In this document: one piece after another, positions 19,230 to 27,789 of the stretch
How positions within the stretch are numbered: position 1 is the first letter of the stretch
How the letters are laid out: every line of letters begins with the position of its first letter
Assembly: GCF_021044825.1 (NCBI RefSeq)
Contig: NZ_JAJNOC010000008.1
Span: 186,001-250,000 of the forward strand
Direction of reading: 5' to 3'
DNA: 64,000 nucleotides
From: Massilia phyllostachyos
GTDB taxonomy: Bacteria > Pseudomonadota > Gammaproteobacteria > Burkholderiales > Burkholderiaceae_D
The notes under the pieces: model-generated
Seen by the model: the letters and a program-made list of their open reading frames with translations, nothing else
Told to the model about the DNA's origin: nothing
Database searches by the model: none
Translations under genes and position numbers: made by a program

Positions 19230-20599
19230 GATTCGTTTCCGTCTTGACTATCCGGCGCGGGAAAGCGCAGCGGCAGGATCAGGGAGAAGGTCGAGCCGGC
19301 GCCGAGCGTGCTGGCCACTTCAACGCGGCCGTGCAGCAGCTCGGCCAGCTTGCGGCACAGCGGCAGGCCGAGGCCGGTGCCCTTGCTGCGGCGCTGCAGC
19401 GGATGTTCGATCTGGCTGAACTCCTCGAAGATCAGCTGCAGGTTGTCCGGGCTGATGCCGATCCCGGTGTCGGCCACCGTGAAGGCGATCGTGTCGTCGC
19501 GCGCGTCGTGGACGGCGCTCACCGTCACGCTGCCGCGCTCGGTGAACTTCAGCGCGTTCGAGATGAAGTTGCGCAGGATCTGCGAGATCTTGCCCTCGTC
19601 CGAATCGAAGGCCTCGAGCACGCCGGACGGCTCGAACACCAGCTCCACCCGCCCCTCGTCCACCAGCGGGCGCATCATGCCCTTCAGCGCCCGGAACAGG
19701 TTCTCGACCAGCACCGGCGCCAGCTGCACCTCGACCTTGCCGGCCTCGATCTTGGCCAGGTCGAGCAGGTCGTTGACCAGTTCCGACAGGTCGTTGGCGG
19801 CCTTGGCGATGAAGCCCACCTGGCGTTCCTGCTCGGTCGTGAGGTCGCCGTCCATGCGGTCCAGCAGCAGCTGGGCCAGGGCGCGGATCGAGGACAGCGG
19901 GGTGCGCAGCTCGTGGCTGGTATTCGACAGGAAGCGCGACTTCATCTCGTCGGCTTTACGCAGGCGCTCGGCCTTGTCCTCGATCTCGGCGTACAGCGCG
20001 ACGATGCCGCGGTTGGTGTCTTCCAGCTCGCGCGTCAGCGACAGCAAGTCTTCCTGGCGCTCGCGCAGCTCGGCCATGGTCGCCACCAGTTCCTGGTTCT
20101 GCAGCTGCAGTTCGTGCAGGGTGTTGGCGACCGGGCTGGCGGCCAGGCGCTCGTTGATCACGGCCAGCTGCGACGGCGCCACCATCAGCTGCGGCGGCAG
20201 CGCCTTGCGCATGGTGATCACGGTGGCCGGGCCCTGCTCCGGCTCGACCTCGCACAGGTCCATCAGGCGGCTGGCCGTGATCAGGGCCAGCTCTGGCTGC
20301 ACGCCGGTGAAGCCTTCCGGCGCGGCGGCGGGCGACGCTTCCCGGCGAGGATGGGCGCCCGGGTGGACCGTCACTTCGAGGTGCTGGTGCGGACCGAGCT
20401 TCACCAGCGAGAAGGCGGCGCGCCCGCCCGAGCCCTGGTGGCAGGCCACGCGCGCCACTTCCGACACCGCGGTGGCGATGCGCACCTGGTCCTGCTGCGA
20501 GAAGCCGAGCAGTTCCGACAGCTGGCGCGCGCGCTGGCGCACCAGCACCACGTCCTGGTCGCCGTCCAGGGCCACGCTCAGGATGCGCTGGGCGTTCAT
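19226..20599 (-). CDS. Soluble histidine kinase with N-terminal RsbW-like domain
   Basis: 457 residues from ATG 20599, selected because it overlaps the upstream stop as ATGA. Residues 1-135 resemble a degenerate anti-sigma-factor ATPase fold (QVRIATAVSEVARVA replaces the N-box; no GxGxG is seen). A predicted coiled coil (about 160-220) leads to HisKA (SNTSHELRTPLSSIRALA, His229) and HATPase_c (ISNALKF, VADTGIGIS, GTGLGLPLCRKLAELL). There is no transmembrane or receiver domain. In the stressosome operon it is placed to be switched by RsbT or by the phosphatase fusion; the partner response regulator may be the adjacent hybrid kinase. Confidence 0.88.
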   Translation of the reverse strand: MNAQRILSVALDGDQDVVLVRQRARQLSELLGFSQQDQVRIATAVSEVARVACHQGSGGRAAFSLVKLGPHQHLEVTVHPGAHPRREASPAAAPEGFTGVQPELALITASRLMDLCEVEPEQGPATVITMRKALPPQLMVAPSQLAVINERLAASPVANTLHELQLQNQELVATMAELRERQEDLLSLTRELEDTNRGIVALYAEIEDKAERLRKADEMKSRFLSNTSHELRTPLSSIRALAQLLLDRMDGDLTTEQERQVGFIAKAANDLSELVNDLLDLAKIEAGKVEVQLAPVLVENLFRALKGMMRPLVDEGRVELVFEPSGVLEAFDSDEGKISQILRNFISNALKFTERGSVTVSAVHDARDDTIAFTVADTGIGISPDNLQLIFEEFSQIEHPLQRRSKGTGLGLPLCRKLAELLHGRVEVASTLGAGSTFSLILPLRFPAPDSQDGNES

Positions 20600-21624
20600 T
20601 GCGGCGTCTCGATCCGGCGCACCGCCAGCACCATCGCGTCGTCGCGGCGGCGGATGAAGTCGCGCATCAGGACCGCGGCGACCAGCACCGCGCTGCGTCC
20701 GGCCAGGCCGCGGTACTGGTCCAGGTCCCACTGGGTCTGGATGCCGTCCGAATGCATCACGCACATGGCGCCCGGCCCGAAGGGCAGCGTGAATTCCTGC
20801 ACCTTGCGCATATTGTGGCCGACGATGCCGTTGTGCGAAACCAGCGGCCGGCGAGCGCCGTCGAACACGAAGCCGGCGATGTTGCCGATGCCGGCGAAGC
20901 GCAGTTCATCGGCCTCGTAGTCAATGCGGGCGGTGGCCAGCGCCGCGCCGCGGGTCGGGCGCAAGGCGTCGTGGGCGGCCTGCATCAGCTCTCCCGCTTG
21001 CGGCGCGGCCAGGCGCCCGAGCGCATTGATCGCGGCGGCGGAGGCGCGCGCCGCTTCCGGGCCGTGTCCGAGGCCGTCGGCCGCCAGCAGGCTGGCGCCG
21101 CGGCCGTCGCAGGACACCGCCCAGCCGTCGCCGCATTCCTCCTCGCCCGCCATCGGGGTCCAGACCGCGCCGACCTCGAGCCCGCAGGACGGCGGCGGCG
21201 GCACGTCGCGCCACAGGCGCATGAAGAAGGCCGCGCCCTGCCCGGGTTCGGTGAACACGTCGAACTCGTCGGACAGCCGGCGCAGCGCGCCCAGCCCGCC
21301 GCCGTAGGTGCCGGCGGTGGACATGCCGTCCACCAGGCTGGCCTCGACGTCGCGGATGCCGGGCCCGCTATCCAGCGCCAGCACGTCGATGCCGATGCCG
21401 CTGGCCGACTGCGCCGGGCCGACGTGGATCTCGCCCTCGCCCGCGTGCTTGAGGATGTTGGTGCCGGCCTCGGTCACGATCAGCGCCAGCTGGCCGGCGC
21501 GGGTCTCGTCGAAACCAAGTTCGCCGGCGAGGCGCTGGCCGGCGCGGCGCGCGGCCGCGATGTCGCTGGCGTGCGTCACCGCGAACACCTGCTGCCGCTT
21601 GAGGGAACTGATCAGCGTTTCCAT
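20596..21624 (-). CDS. RsbT-like ATPase domain fused to SpoIIE/RsbX-type phosphatase
   Basis: 342 residues. The N-terminal half (about 1-140) is a GHKL serine-kinase-like domain: N-box LIVTEAGTNILKHAGEGEI (49-67), DSGPGI (85-90) and YGGGLGALRRLSDEFD (107-122). The C-terminal half (about 145-335) is a PP2C/SpoIIE phosphatase of RsbX size, with metal-ligand Asp residues in LLAADGLGHGPEAA (179-192) and MHSDGIQTQ near residue 290. In Bacillus, RsbX removes phosphate from RsbR and RsbS to reset the stressosome. The frame overlaps rsbT by 13 bp. Confidence 0.9.
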   Translation of the reverse strand: METLISSLKRQQVFAVTHASDIAAARRAGQRLAGELGFDETRAGQLALIVTEAGTNILKHAGEGEIHVGPAQSASGIGIDVLALDSGPGIRDVEASLVDGMSTAGTYGGGLGALRRLSDEFDVFTEPGQGAAFFMRLWRDVPPPPSCGLEVGAVWTPMAGEEECGDGWAVSCDGRGASLLAADGLGHGPEAARASAAAINALGRLAAPQAGELMQAAHDALRPTRGAALATARIDYEADELRFAGIGNIAGFVFDGARRPLVSHNGIVGHNMRKVQEFTLPFGPGAMCVMHSDGIQTQWDLDQYRGLAGRSAVLVAAVLMRDFIRRRDDAMVLAVRRIETPQ

Positions 21625-22082
21625 TTGACGATCAGGACGGCTGTCCCCTCCCCTGGCCGGCTGTCGATGTCGAACTCGTCGACCAGGCGCTTGGAGCCGC
21701 CCAGGCCCAGGCCCAGCCCGCCGCCGGTGGTGAAGCCGTCGCGCAGGGCGTTCTCGATGTTGGGGATGCCCGGGCCGGCGTCGACGAACAGCAGCCCGAT
21801 GCCGTTGCGGATGCCGTCGGCAAGGCTGTCGAAGTGGACTTCGCCGCCGCCGCCGTACTTGATGGTGTTGCGCGCCAGTTCGCTGGCGGCGGTCACCAGC
21901 TTGGTCTGGTCGACCAGCGACAGGGCGATCGCCACCGCCCGTTCGCGCACCTGCTTGCGCAGGCCCACCACGTCCTCGTCCGAGCGCAGGCGCAGGGTCA
22001 CGCGCGCGGTGCGGTGCTGGCGGTGGCTGTCCAGCAGCGGCGTCTCGAACAGGACCGCATTGGAGTGCGCGTCGGTCATCAC
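21612..22082 (-). CDS. rsbT: Stressosome serine/threonine kinase RsbT
   Basis: 156 residues of the GHKL anti-sigma-factor kinase family. N-box VTAASELARNTIKYGGGGEV (63-82), G1 box DAGPGIPNIENAL (101-113) and the glycine-rich lid GGGLGLGLGGSKRLVDEFDI (120-139) are all intact. RsbT is held by the RsbR/RsbS stressosome, phosphorylates their STAS domains after stress and is then released to activate a partner. No rsbU phosphatase is present here, so the partner is probably encoded by the downstream genes. Start overlaps the rsbS stop as ATGA; the stop overlaps the next gene by 13 bp. An extra 15-20 residues precede the usual N-terminus. Confidence 0.93.
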   Translation of the reverse strand: MMTDAHSNAVLFETPLLDSHRQHRTARVTLRLRSDEDVVGLRKQVRERAVAIALSLVDQTKLVTAASELARNTIKYGGGGEVHFDSLADGIRNGIGLLFVDAGPGIPNIENALRDGFTTGGGLGLGLGGSKRLVDEFDIDSRPGEGTAVLIVKWKR

Positions 22083-22435
22083 TTCAGGTTCTTTCCGAGC
22101 AGGGCCATGCCCTTTTCGACGTTCAGCGCGGTCTTCACGCCATGCAGGGTCAGGCCCAGCTCGACCAGCGTGATCGCCACGGCCGGCTGCATGCCGACCA
22201 CCACGGTGCGGGCGTCGAGCACGCGCGCCATGGCGGCGGTGTTGCTGATCATGCGGCCGATGAAGGAGTCGACCAGGTCGAGCGCCGAGATGTCGATCAG
22301 GACGCCCTTGGCGCCGTCGGCGACGATGCGCTCGGTGAGGTCGTCCTGCAGCTGCATGGCGAGGCGGTCGTGCATGTCGACCTGGATCGTCACCAGCAGC
22401 AGGTCGCCCATGCGCAGGATAGGGATGCGTTCCAT
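22079..22435 (-). CDS. rsbS: Stressosome scaffold STAS protein RsbS
   Basis: 118 residues forming a single STAS domain. It begins RIPILRMGDLLLVTIQVDMHD and carries the phospho-acceptor serine in LIDISALDLVDSFIGRMI (Ser57, matching Bacillus RsbS Ser59). RsbS and RsbR build the megadalton stressosome core that sequesters RsbT. It lies 10 bp after rsbR and overlaps rsbT by 4 bp, so their stoichiometry is probably set by translational coupling. Confidence 0.95.
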   Translation of the reverse strand: MERIPILRMGDLLLVTIQVDMHDRLAMQLQDDLTERIVADGAKGVLIDISALDLVDSFIGRMISNTAAMARVLDARTVVVGMQPAVAITLVELGLTLHGVKTALNVEKGMALLGKNLK

Positions 22436-22445
22436 ATGCCTGGCC

Positions 22446-23306
22446 TTATGCCTTCATCACGATCGCAGTGCCGGTGCGCTCGAGCGCGACCACGAAGGCG
22501 TCCGCCAGGGTCGCCTTGGTGGTCACGTCTTCCAGGTTCACGCCGAGGTGCACGATGGTCTGGGCGATCTGCGGGCGGATGCCGGAGATGATGCAGTCGG
22601 CGCCCATCAGGCGCGCGGCGGCGATGGTCTTCATCAGGTGCTGGGCCACCAGGGTGTCGACGGTCGGCACGCCGGTGATGTCGATGATGGCGATCGAGGC
22701 GCCGGTGTCGACGATCTTCTGCAGGATGTTTTCCATTACCACCTGGGTGCGCGCCGAATCCAGGGTGCCGATCAGCGGCAGCGCCAGGATCCCGTTCCAC
22801 AGCTTGACGACCGGGGTCGACAGCTCGAGCAGCTCCTGCTGCTGGCGCACGATGATCTGGTCCTTGGTCTTCTGGAACACCTCGATGGTGTACAGGCCCA
22901 GCTTGTCGAGCAGGGTGTTGATGGTCCAGGACGTCGCGGCCAGCGCCTCGGCCTCGCCCTCGAAGGATGCGCGCAGGCGCGCGAACAGTGGCTGCTTCAG
23001 CGAGAACACGAAGGTCGCGGTCTCGCTCGGGGTCGAACCCGACTTGGCGCGGCTGGACGAGATCTCGGCCAGCAGGTCGCGCACCTCGTCCCAGGAACGG
23101 TGGTCGATGTTGGCTAGCTCGCCGGAGCGGGCGGCCGTCGCGAAGGCGTTCAGGAATTGCTGGGTATGGTTACGCAGTTGTTCGCGGGCGCTGCCGCTGC
23201 TGCGCACCAGCAGGGCCTCGAGTTGTGCCAGCCACTCGCTTGCGATCGCACCTTGCTGGTCCTGGATCATCTGGCTGATACGGTTTGCGTAATCCGTCGT
23301 CGTCAT
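22446..23306 (-). CDS. rsbR: Stressosome sensor RsbR (RsbRD_N plus STAS)
   Basis: 286 residues from ATG 23306; GGGAT lies 7 bases upstream. ATG 23315, nine bases earlier, is the alternative. The N-terminal sensor domain (about 5-145) is of the RsbRD type (SWDEVRDLLAEISSSRAKSG, SETATFVFSLKQPLFARL), not the globin fold of RsbRA. The C-terminal STAS domain (about 160-282) keeps both phospho-acceptor threonines: IDITGVPTVDTLVAQ (Thr218) and GIRPQIAQTIVHLGV (Thr250), equivalents of RsbRA Thr171 and Thr205. It is the first gene of the module. The signal sensed is unknown. Confidence 0.94.
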   Translation of the reverse strand: MTTTDYANRISQMIQDQQGAIASEWLAQLEALLVRSSGSAREQLRNHTQQFLNAFATAARSGELANIDHRSWDEVRDLLAEISSSRAKSGSTPSETATFVFSLKQPLFARLRASFEGEAEALAATSWTINTLLDKLGLYTIEVFQKTKDQIIVRQQQELLELSTPVVKLWNGILALPLIGTLDSARTQVVMENILQKIVDTGASIAIIDITGVPTVDTLVAQHLMKTIAAARLMGADCIISGIRPQIAQTIVHLGVNLEDVTTKATLADAFVVALERTGTAIVMKA

Positions 23307-23437
23307 CGGTTTCATCCCTAATTGTCGTGATTTGATTGGCATCTCGGCGCCCCAAGCGATGGGCGCCGATGGCAGATTCTGCAAAATGACAAACTATATC
23401 ATTTCTGTAACGGCGCCGATGACACAGTTGAGTGGTT
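23307..23437 (-). promoter_or_regulatory. Leader and probable promoter of the stressosome operon
   Basis: The gap between the czcA stop and rsbR start. It holds a 9-bp inverted repeat TCGGCGCCC/GGGCGCCGA (23345-23353 and 23362-23370), two direct copies of GGCGCCGATG 50 bp apart (23363-23372, 23413-23422), and an AT-rich block with AAATGA-N9-TCATTT whose minus-strand GATATAGTTT is a plausible -10. No good -35 hexamer is present, which may mean an alternative sigma factor or an activator. Confidence 0.35.
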
Positions 23438-26400
23438 TCAGGAAATAGTTCTCTCGTACGCAACAGGGCGTTCGTGTGGGCGCCGCTGGGCCAGCTCCAC
23501 CAGCAGCGGCAGCAACAGCAGGGTCAGCGCCGTCGACGACAGGATGCCGCCGATGACCACCGTCGCCAGCGGCCGCTGCACCTCGGCGCCGGCGCTGGTG
23601 GCGAGGGCCATCGGCACGAAGCCGAGCGAGGCCACCAGCGCCGTCATCAATACCGGTCGCAGCCGCCCCAGCGCGCCCTCCTCGATCGCCTGCGCCGGCG
23701 ACCGGCCCTCCTCGACCAGCCTGCGGATAAAGGAGAGCATCACCAGGCCGTTGAGCACCGCCACCCCGGACAGGGCGATGAAGCCGACCGCGGCCGAAAT
23801 CGACAGCGGGATCCCGCGCAGCCACAGCGCGACCACCCCGCCGCTGAGGGCGAACGGAATCCCGGAAAACACCAGCAGCCCGTCCCGGAAATTGTTGAAG
23901 ACCAGGTAGAGCAGTGCGAACACCAGCGCCAGCGCGGCCGGCACCACCACCCGCAGGCGCTGGCTGGCCGCTTCCAGGTGCTCGAACTGGCCGCCCCAGC
24001 CGATCCAGTAGCCCGGCGCCGTCCTGACCTGCGCCGCGACCTTCTCCTGCGCTTCGGCGACGAAGGAACCGATGTCGCGCCCGCGCACGTTGGCGGTGAC
24101 GACGACGCGGCGCTTGCCCCCTTCGCGGCTGAACTGGTTGGGGCCGGGCGCCACTTCGAAGGCGGCGATCTCGCCCAGGGTGATGAAGCGGTGCGGCTCG
24201 CCTTCGGTCGCCGGCAGCGGCACCGGCAGGCGCGCCAGGTAGTCGATGTCACCGCGCTGCGGGTCCGGCAGGCGCACCACGATGCCGAAGCGGCGGTCGC
24301 CCTCGAACAGGGTGCCGGCCTCTCGCCCCGCGGTGGCGGTGGCGACCAGGTCCTGCACGTCGCCCACGTTCAGCCCCATGCGCGCGGCGCGCTCGCGGTC
24401 GACCCGGACCTGCAGCATCGGCAGGCCGGTGGTCTGCTCGACGTTCACTTCGCTCGCCCCCGGCACGGTGCGCAGCACGCCCGCCACCTGGCTGGCGGTC
24501 GCATTCAGGACGTCGAGGTCGTCGCCGAACACCTTCACCGCCACGTCGCTGCGCACGCCGGAGATCAGCTCGTTGACGCGCAGCTGGATCGGCTGGCTGA
24601 ACTCATAGCCGTTGCCCGGCAGGCCTTCGAGCGTTTCCCGGATCGCCGCCAGGAGCTGGTCGCGGGTCTTCTTCGGCTTCGGCCAGTCGCGCTCGGGGCG
24701 CAGCATGATGATGCCGTCGGCGACGTTGGGCGGCATCGGGTCGGACGCGATTTCGGCGGTGCCGATGCGCGCGAACACGCGCTCGATCTCGGGAAAGCGT
24801 TTTACCAGTTCGAGCTCTATCTGCTGCTGCATCTTGACCGACTGCGACAGGCTGGTTCCCGGCACGCGCATCGTCAAGACCGCGATGTCGCCCTCGTCCA
24901 GCGTCGGCACGAACTCGGTGCCGAGGCGGGTCGCCAGCAGGGTCGACAGCGCCAGAACGATGCCGGCAAAGGCGAGCGCCACCGTCTTGTTGGCCAGCGT
25001 GTAGCGCAGCGCCGGCGCATAGGCGCGGCGCGCGGCGCGCATCAGGCGGTTTTCCTTCTCTTCCACCTTGTCGCCGATGAACAGGGCCACGGCGGCCGGC
25101 ACGAAGGTGAGCGACAGGACCATCGCGCCCAGCAGCGCCGTGACCACTGTGATCGCCATCGGATGGAACATCTTGCCCTCGATGCCGGTGAGGGCGAAGA
25201 TCGGCAGGTAGACGATCATGATGATCAGCTGGCCGAACACCAGCGGCCGCCGGGCTTCGCGCGCCGCTTCGAACACTTCGGCGAAGCGCTCTGGCAGGGT
25301 CAGCTTGCGGCCCAATCGACGCTGCGCATGCGCCAGGCGACGCACGCAGTTCTCGACGATGACCACGGCGCCGTCGACGATGATGCCGAAGTCGAGCGCG
25401 CCGAGCGAGAGCAGGTTGGCGCTGACCTTGTTGGCCATCATGCCCGAGAAGGTGAACAGCATCGCCAGCGGGATCACCATCGCCGTGATCAATGCGGCGC
25501 GCAGGTTGCCCAGAAAAGCGAACAGCACCGCCACCACCAGCACCGCGCCCTCCAGCAGGTTGTTGCGCACGGTGGCGATCGCGCGTTCGACCAGCACCGT
25601 GCGGTCGTAGACCGTGACCGCCTTCACGCCCCGCGGCAGGGTGCGGTTGATCTCCGCCATGCGGCGGTCGACGGCGCGCGCCACCGCGCGGCTGTTCTCG
25701 CCCATCAGCATGAAGACGGTGCCGAGCACCACCTCCTGGCCGTTCTCGGTGGCCGCACCGGTGCGCAGCTCGCGTCCGAGCGAGACGGTCGCCACGTCGC
25801 GGATCCGCACCGGCATGCCGCGGATGGTAGCGACCACGATGTTGGCGATGTCGTCGATGGAGCCGACCTGGCCCGGCGCGCGCACCAGGTACTGCTCCCC
25901 CGCCCGCTCGATGTAGCCGGCGCCGACGTTGCCGTTGTTCTTCTCGATGGCGCCCACGATGTCGCCCAGGTCGAGGCCATAGCTCGACAGGGTCGCCATC
26001 TCGGGCGCGACCAGGTATTCCTTGTCGAAGCCGCCGATCGAATTGATCTCGGTGACACCTGGCACGCTGCGCAGCTGCGGCTTGATGATCCAGTCCTGGA
26101 TCTCGCGCAGGTCGGTCGGCGTGTAGGAGGAGCCGTCGGGCTTCCTCGCGCCCGGCACGGTCTCCACCGTCCACGAATAGATTTCGGAGAGACCCGTGGC
26201 GATCGGGCCCAGGGTCGGCACCACGCCGCCTGGCAGCTGCTCGCGCGCGTCCTGCAGGCGCTGGCTGACCATCTGGCGCGCGAAGTGAATGTCGGTGCCT
26301 TCCTTGAACACGACAGTCACCTGGGACAGGCCGTAGCGCGACAGCGAACGGAAGCTCTCCAGCTGCGGCAGGCCCGCCAACTGCGCCTCGACCGGATAGG

Positions 26401-26596
26401 TGATGCGCTGCTCGGTCTCCAGCGGCGAATAGCCCGGGGCCGCGGTATTGATCTGCACCTGCACATTGGTGACGTCGGGGACGGCGTCGATCGGCAGGCG
26501 GCCGTAGTGGTAGACGCCCAGCAGCGCCATGGCGGCGACGAGCAGCATGACGAGCCAGCGGTGCGCGATGGACGCCTGGATGATGCGGTTGAACAT
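23438..26596 (-). CDS. czcA: Heavy-metal efflux RND transporter, CzcA type
   Basis: 1,052 residues from ATG 26596, with AAGGAG 7 bases upstream; the longer TTG start lies over the Shine-Dalgarno sequence. It is the proton-driven inner-membrane pump of a tripartite metal efflux system. It has 12 predicted membrane helices, two large periplasmic loops, and the TM4 signature DFGIIVDGAVVIVEN characteristic of the Co/Zn/Cd (HME1-like) branch rather than the Cu/Ag CusA branch. Other marks are GRLPIDAVPDVTNVQVQINT at the N-terminus and ALSGVAVLNGLVMLSFIRRL near TM11. It is the last gene of the czcICBA operon. Confidence 0.94.
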   Translation of the reverse strand: MFNRIIQASIAHRWLVMLLVAAMALLGVYHYGRLPIDAVPDVTNVQVQINTAAPGYSPLETEQRITYPVEAQLAGLPQLESFRSLSRYGLSQVTVVFKEGTDIHFARQMVSQRLQDAREQLPGGVVPTLGPIATGLSEIYSWTVETVPGARKPDGSSYTPTDLREIQDWIIKPQLRSVPGVTEINSIGGFDKEYLVAPEMATLSSYGLDLGDIVGAIEKNNGNVGAGYIERAGEQYLVRAPGQVGSIDDIANIVVATIRGMPVRIRDVATVSLGRELRTGAATENGQEVVLGTVFMLMGENSRAVARAVDRRMAEINRTLPRGVKAVTVYDRTVLVERAIATVRNNLLEGAVLVVAVLFAFLGNLRAALITAMVIPLAMLFTFSGMMANKVSANLLSLGALDFGIIVDGAVVIVENCVRRLAHAQRRLGRKLTLPERFAEVFEAAREARRPLVFGQLIIMIVYLPIFALTGIEGKMFHPMAITVVTALLGAMVLSLTFVPAAVALFIGDKVEEKENRLMRAARRAYAPALRYTLANKTVALAFAGIVLALSTLLATRLGTEFVPTLDEGDIAVLTMRVPGTSLSQSVKMQQQIELELVKRFPEIERVFARIGTAEIASDPMPPNVADGIIMLRPERDWPKPKKTRDQLLAAIRETLEGLPGNGYEFSQPIQLRVNELISGVRSDVAVKVFGDDLDVLNATASQVAGVLRTVPGASEVNVEQTTGLPMLQVRVDRERAARMGLNVGDVQDLVATATAGREAGTLFEGDRRFGIVVRLPDPQRGDIDYLARLPVPLPATEGEPHRFITLGEIAAFEVAPGPNQFSREGGKRRVVVTANVRGRDIGSFVAEAQEKVAAQVRTAPGYWIGWGGQFEHLEAASQRLRVVVPAALALVFALLYLVFNNFRDGLLVFSGIPFALSGGVVALWLRGIPLSISAAVGFIALSGVAVLNGLVMLSFIRRLVEEGRSPAQAIEEGALGRLRPVLMTALVASLGFVPMALATSAGAEVQRPLATVVIGGILSSTALTLLLLPLLVELAQRRPHERPVAYERTIS

Positions 26597-26607
26597 GAGC
26601 GTCTCCT

Positions 26608-27789
26608 TCAATCGTGGTGGCCTGCTTCGCCCTTGCCCTGTTCGGCCTTGACGCCGAAGGAGCCGGAGGCGGCATAGCGTTCACCGGGCTGCAGGCCGGA
26701 CACGATCTCGACGAAGCGTTCGTCCGAACGGCCCGTGGCAACCGGCTGCGCCACGAAACCCTCGGCCACGCGCTTGTAGACCACCTGCCGTCCCTCGACG
26801 GTCTGCAGCGCCTCGCGCGCCACCGCCACCGGGACTTGCGCCGAGCCGGTGACGATGTCGACGTTCACCGCCAGGCCGGGACGCCAGGCCAGCCCCGGGT
26901 TGTCCAGCACCACGCGCGCCTTGGCCGAGCGCGACGCTTCTCCGATCAGGGCGCTGACGAAACTGACCTTGCCGGGCGCCGTCGTGTTCGATGCGATCGA
27001 GCGGATCACCGCGTCGGTGCCGACCCGGACGATCTCGAGGTCGCGGCTCGGCACGACGACGTCGGCCCAGACCCGGGACAGGTCGCTGACCGTGAACACG
27101 CGGGTGTCGGCGCCGACCACTTCGCCCAGCACGATGTGCTTCTCGACCACCATGCCGTCGAAGGGCGAGTGCACGTGCAGGCGGTTCGAGGCGCCCGCGG
27201 CCGACCCGGCCCCGGCGCCGAGCGCCTGCAGCGACTGGCGCGCGGCCTGGACCGCGACCTCCGCCTCCTGCAGCTCCTGCTCGGCCTTCAGGTAATCCTG
27301 GCGTGCGCCGATCTTCTCTTCCCACAGCGTTTTCTCGGTGCTGTAGGCGCTCTGGGCGAGCGTGCGCCGCTGCTCGGCCGTAGCCAGCGCCGCGCGCTGC
27401 CCGGCCACGTCGCTGCTGGCGATCACGGCCAGCAGGTCGCCCTTCTTGACCACCTGGCCCAGGTTGGCCTCGACCTTCTCGACCGCGCCCGAAGCGCGCG
27501 GGGTGACGTGGGCGGTGCGGTCTTCGTTGAGCGCGATCTGGCCCGGCATGCGGATAAAGGAGTCGATCTGGCGGGCGTCCGCTGTCAGGACGGTGATGCC
27601 GCTCCTGGCGACCTGCTCCTCGCTGAAGCGCACGATGCCGTCATCGTGGTGTTCGCCATTCTTCTCTTCATGGTGGCCGGCTTCTTCAACGCTTGCAGCG
27701 GGACCACGGTCCTTGAAGATGACGTAGCCGCTGAAGGCGAGTGCGCAGGCGAGCATCACGCCGATGATGTTCATTTGTTGCTTGTTCAT
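26608..27789 (-). CDS. czcB: Heavy-metal efflux membrane fusion protein, CzcB type
   Basis: 393 residues. A single N-terminal membrane anchor (about 8-26) is followed by a His/Glu-rich stretch, AGHHEEKNGEHHDDG (about 37-51), likely to bind metal in the periplasm. Then comes the adaptor fold: a barrel-sandwich half (VTPRASGAVEKVEANLGQVV), an alpha-hairpin coiled coil (about 130-200), a second lipoyl half (VHSPFDGMVVEKHIVLGEVV) and a beta-barrel. It bridges CzcA to the outer-membrane channel CzcC. The start overlaps the czcC stop by 4 bp and czcA begins 11 bp after its stop. Confidence 0.93.
   Translation of the reverse strand: MNKQQMNIIGVMLACALAFSGYVIFKDRGPAASVEEAGHHEEKNGEHHDDGIVRFSEEQVARSGITVLTADARQIDSFIRMPGQIALNEDRTAHVTPRASGAVEKVEANLGQVVKKGDLLAVIASSDVAGQRAALATAEQRRTLAQSAYSTEKTLWEEKIGARQDYLKAEQELQEAEVAVQAARQSLQALGAGAGSAAGASNRLHVHSPFDGMVVEKHIVLGEVVGADTRVFTVSDLSRVWADVVVPSRDLEIVRVGTDAVIRSIASNTTAPGKVSFVSALIGEASRSAKARVVLDNPGLAWRPGLAVNVDIVTGSAQVPVAVAREALQTVEGRQVVYKRVAEGFVAQPVATGRSDERFVEIVSGLQPGERYAASGSFGVKAEQGKGEAGHHD

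Noticed and set aside
19226-20764. Longer 512-codon start for the second stressosome kinase
   Set aside because: The first 55 codons are Arg/Pro/Gly-rich and overlap the phosphatase gene in another frame; ATG 20599 overlaps the upstream stop as ATGA.
23432-26677. 1,081-codon plus-strand frame opposite czcA
   Set aside because: Antisense shadow of an RND transporter; composition heavy in Arg, His, Gln and Asp with no domain.
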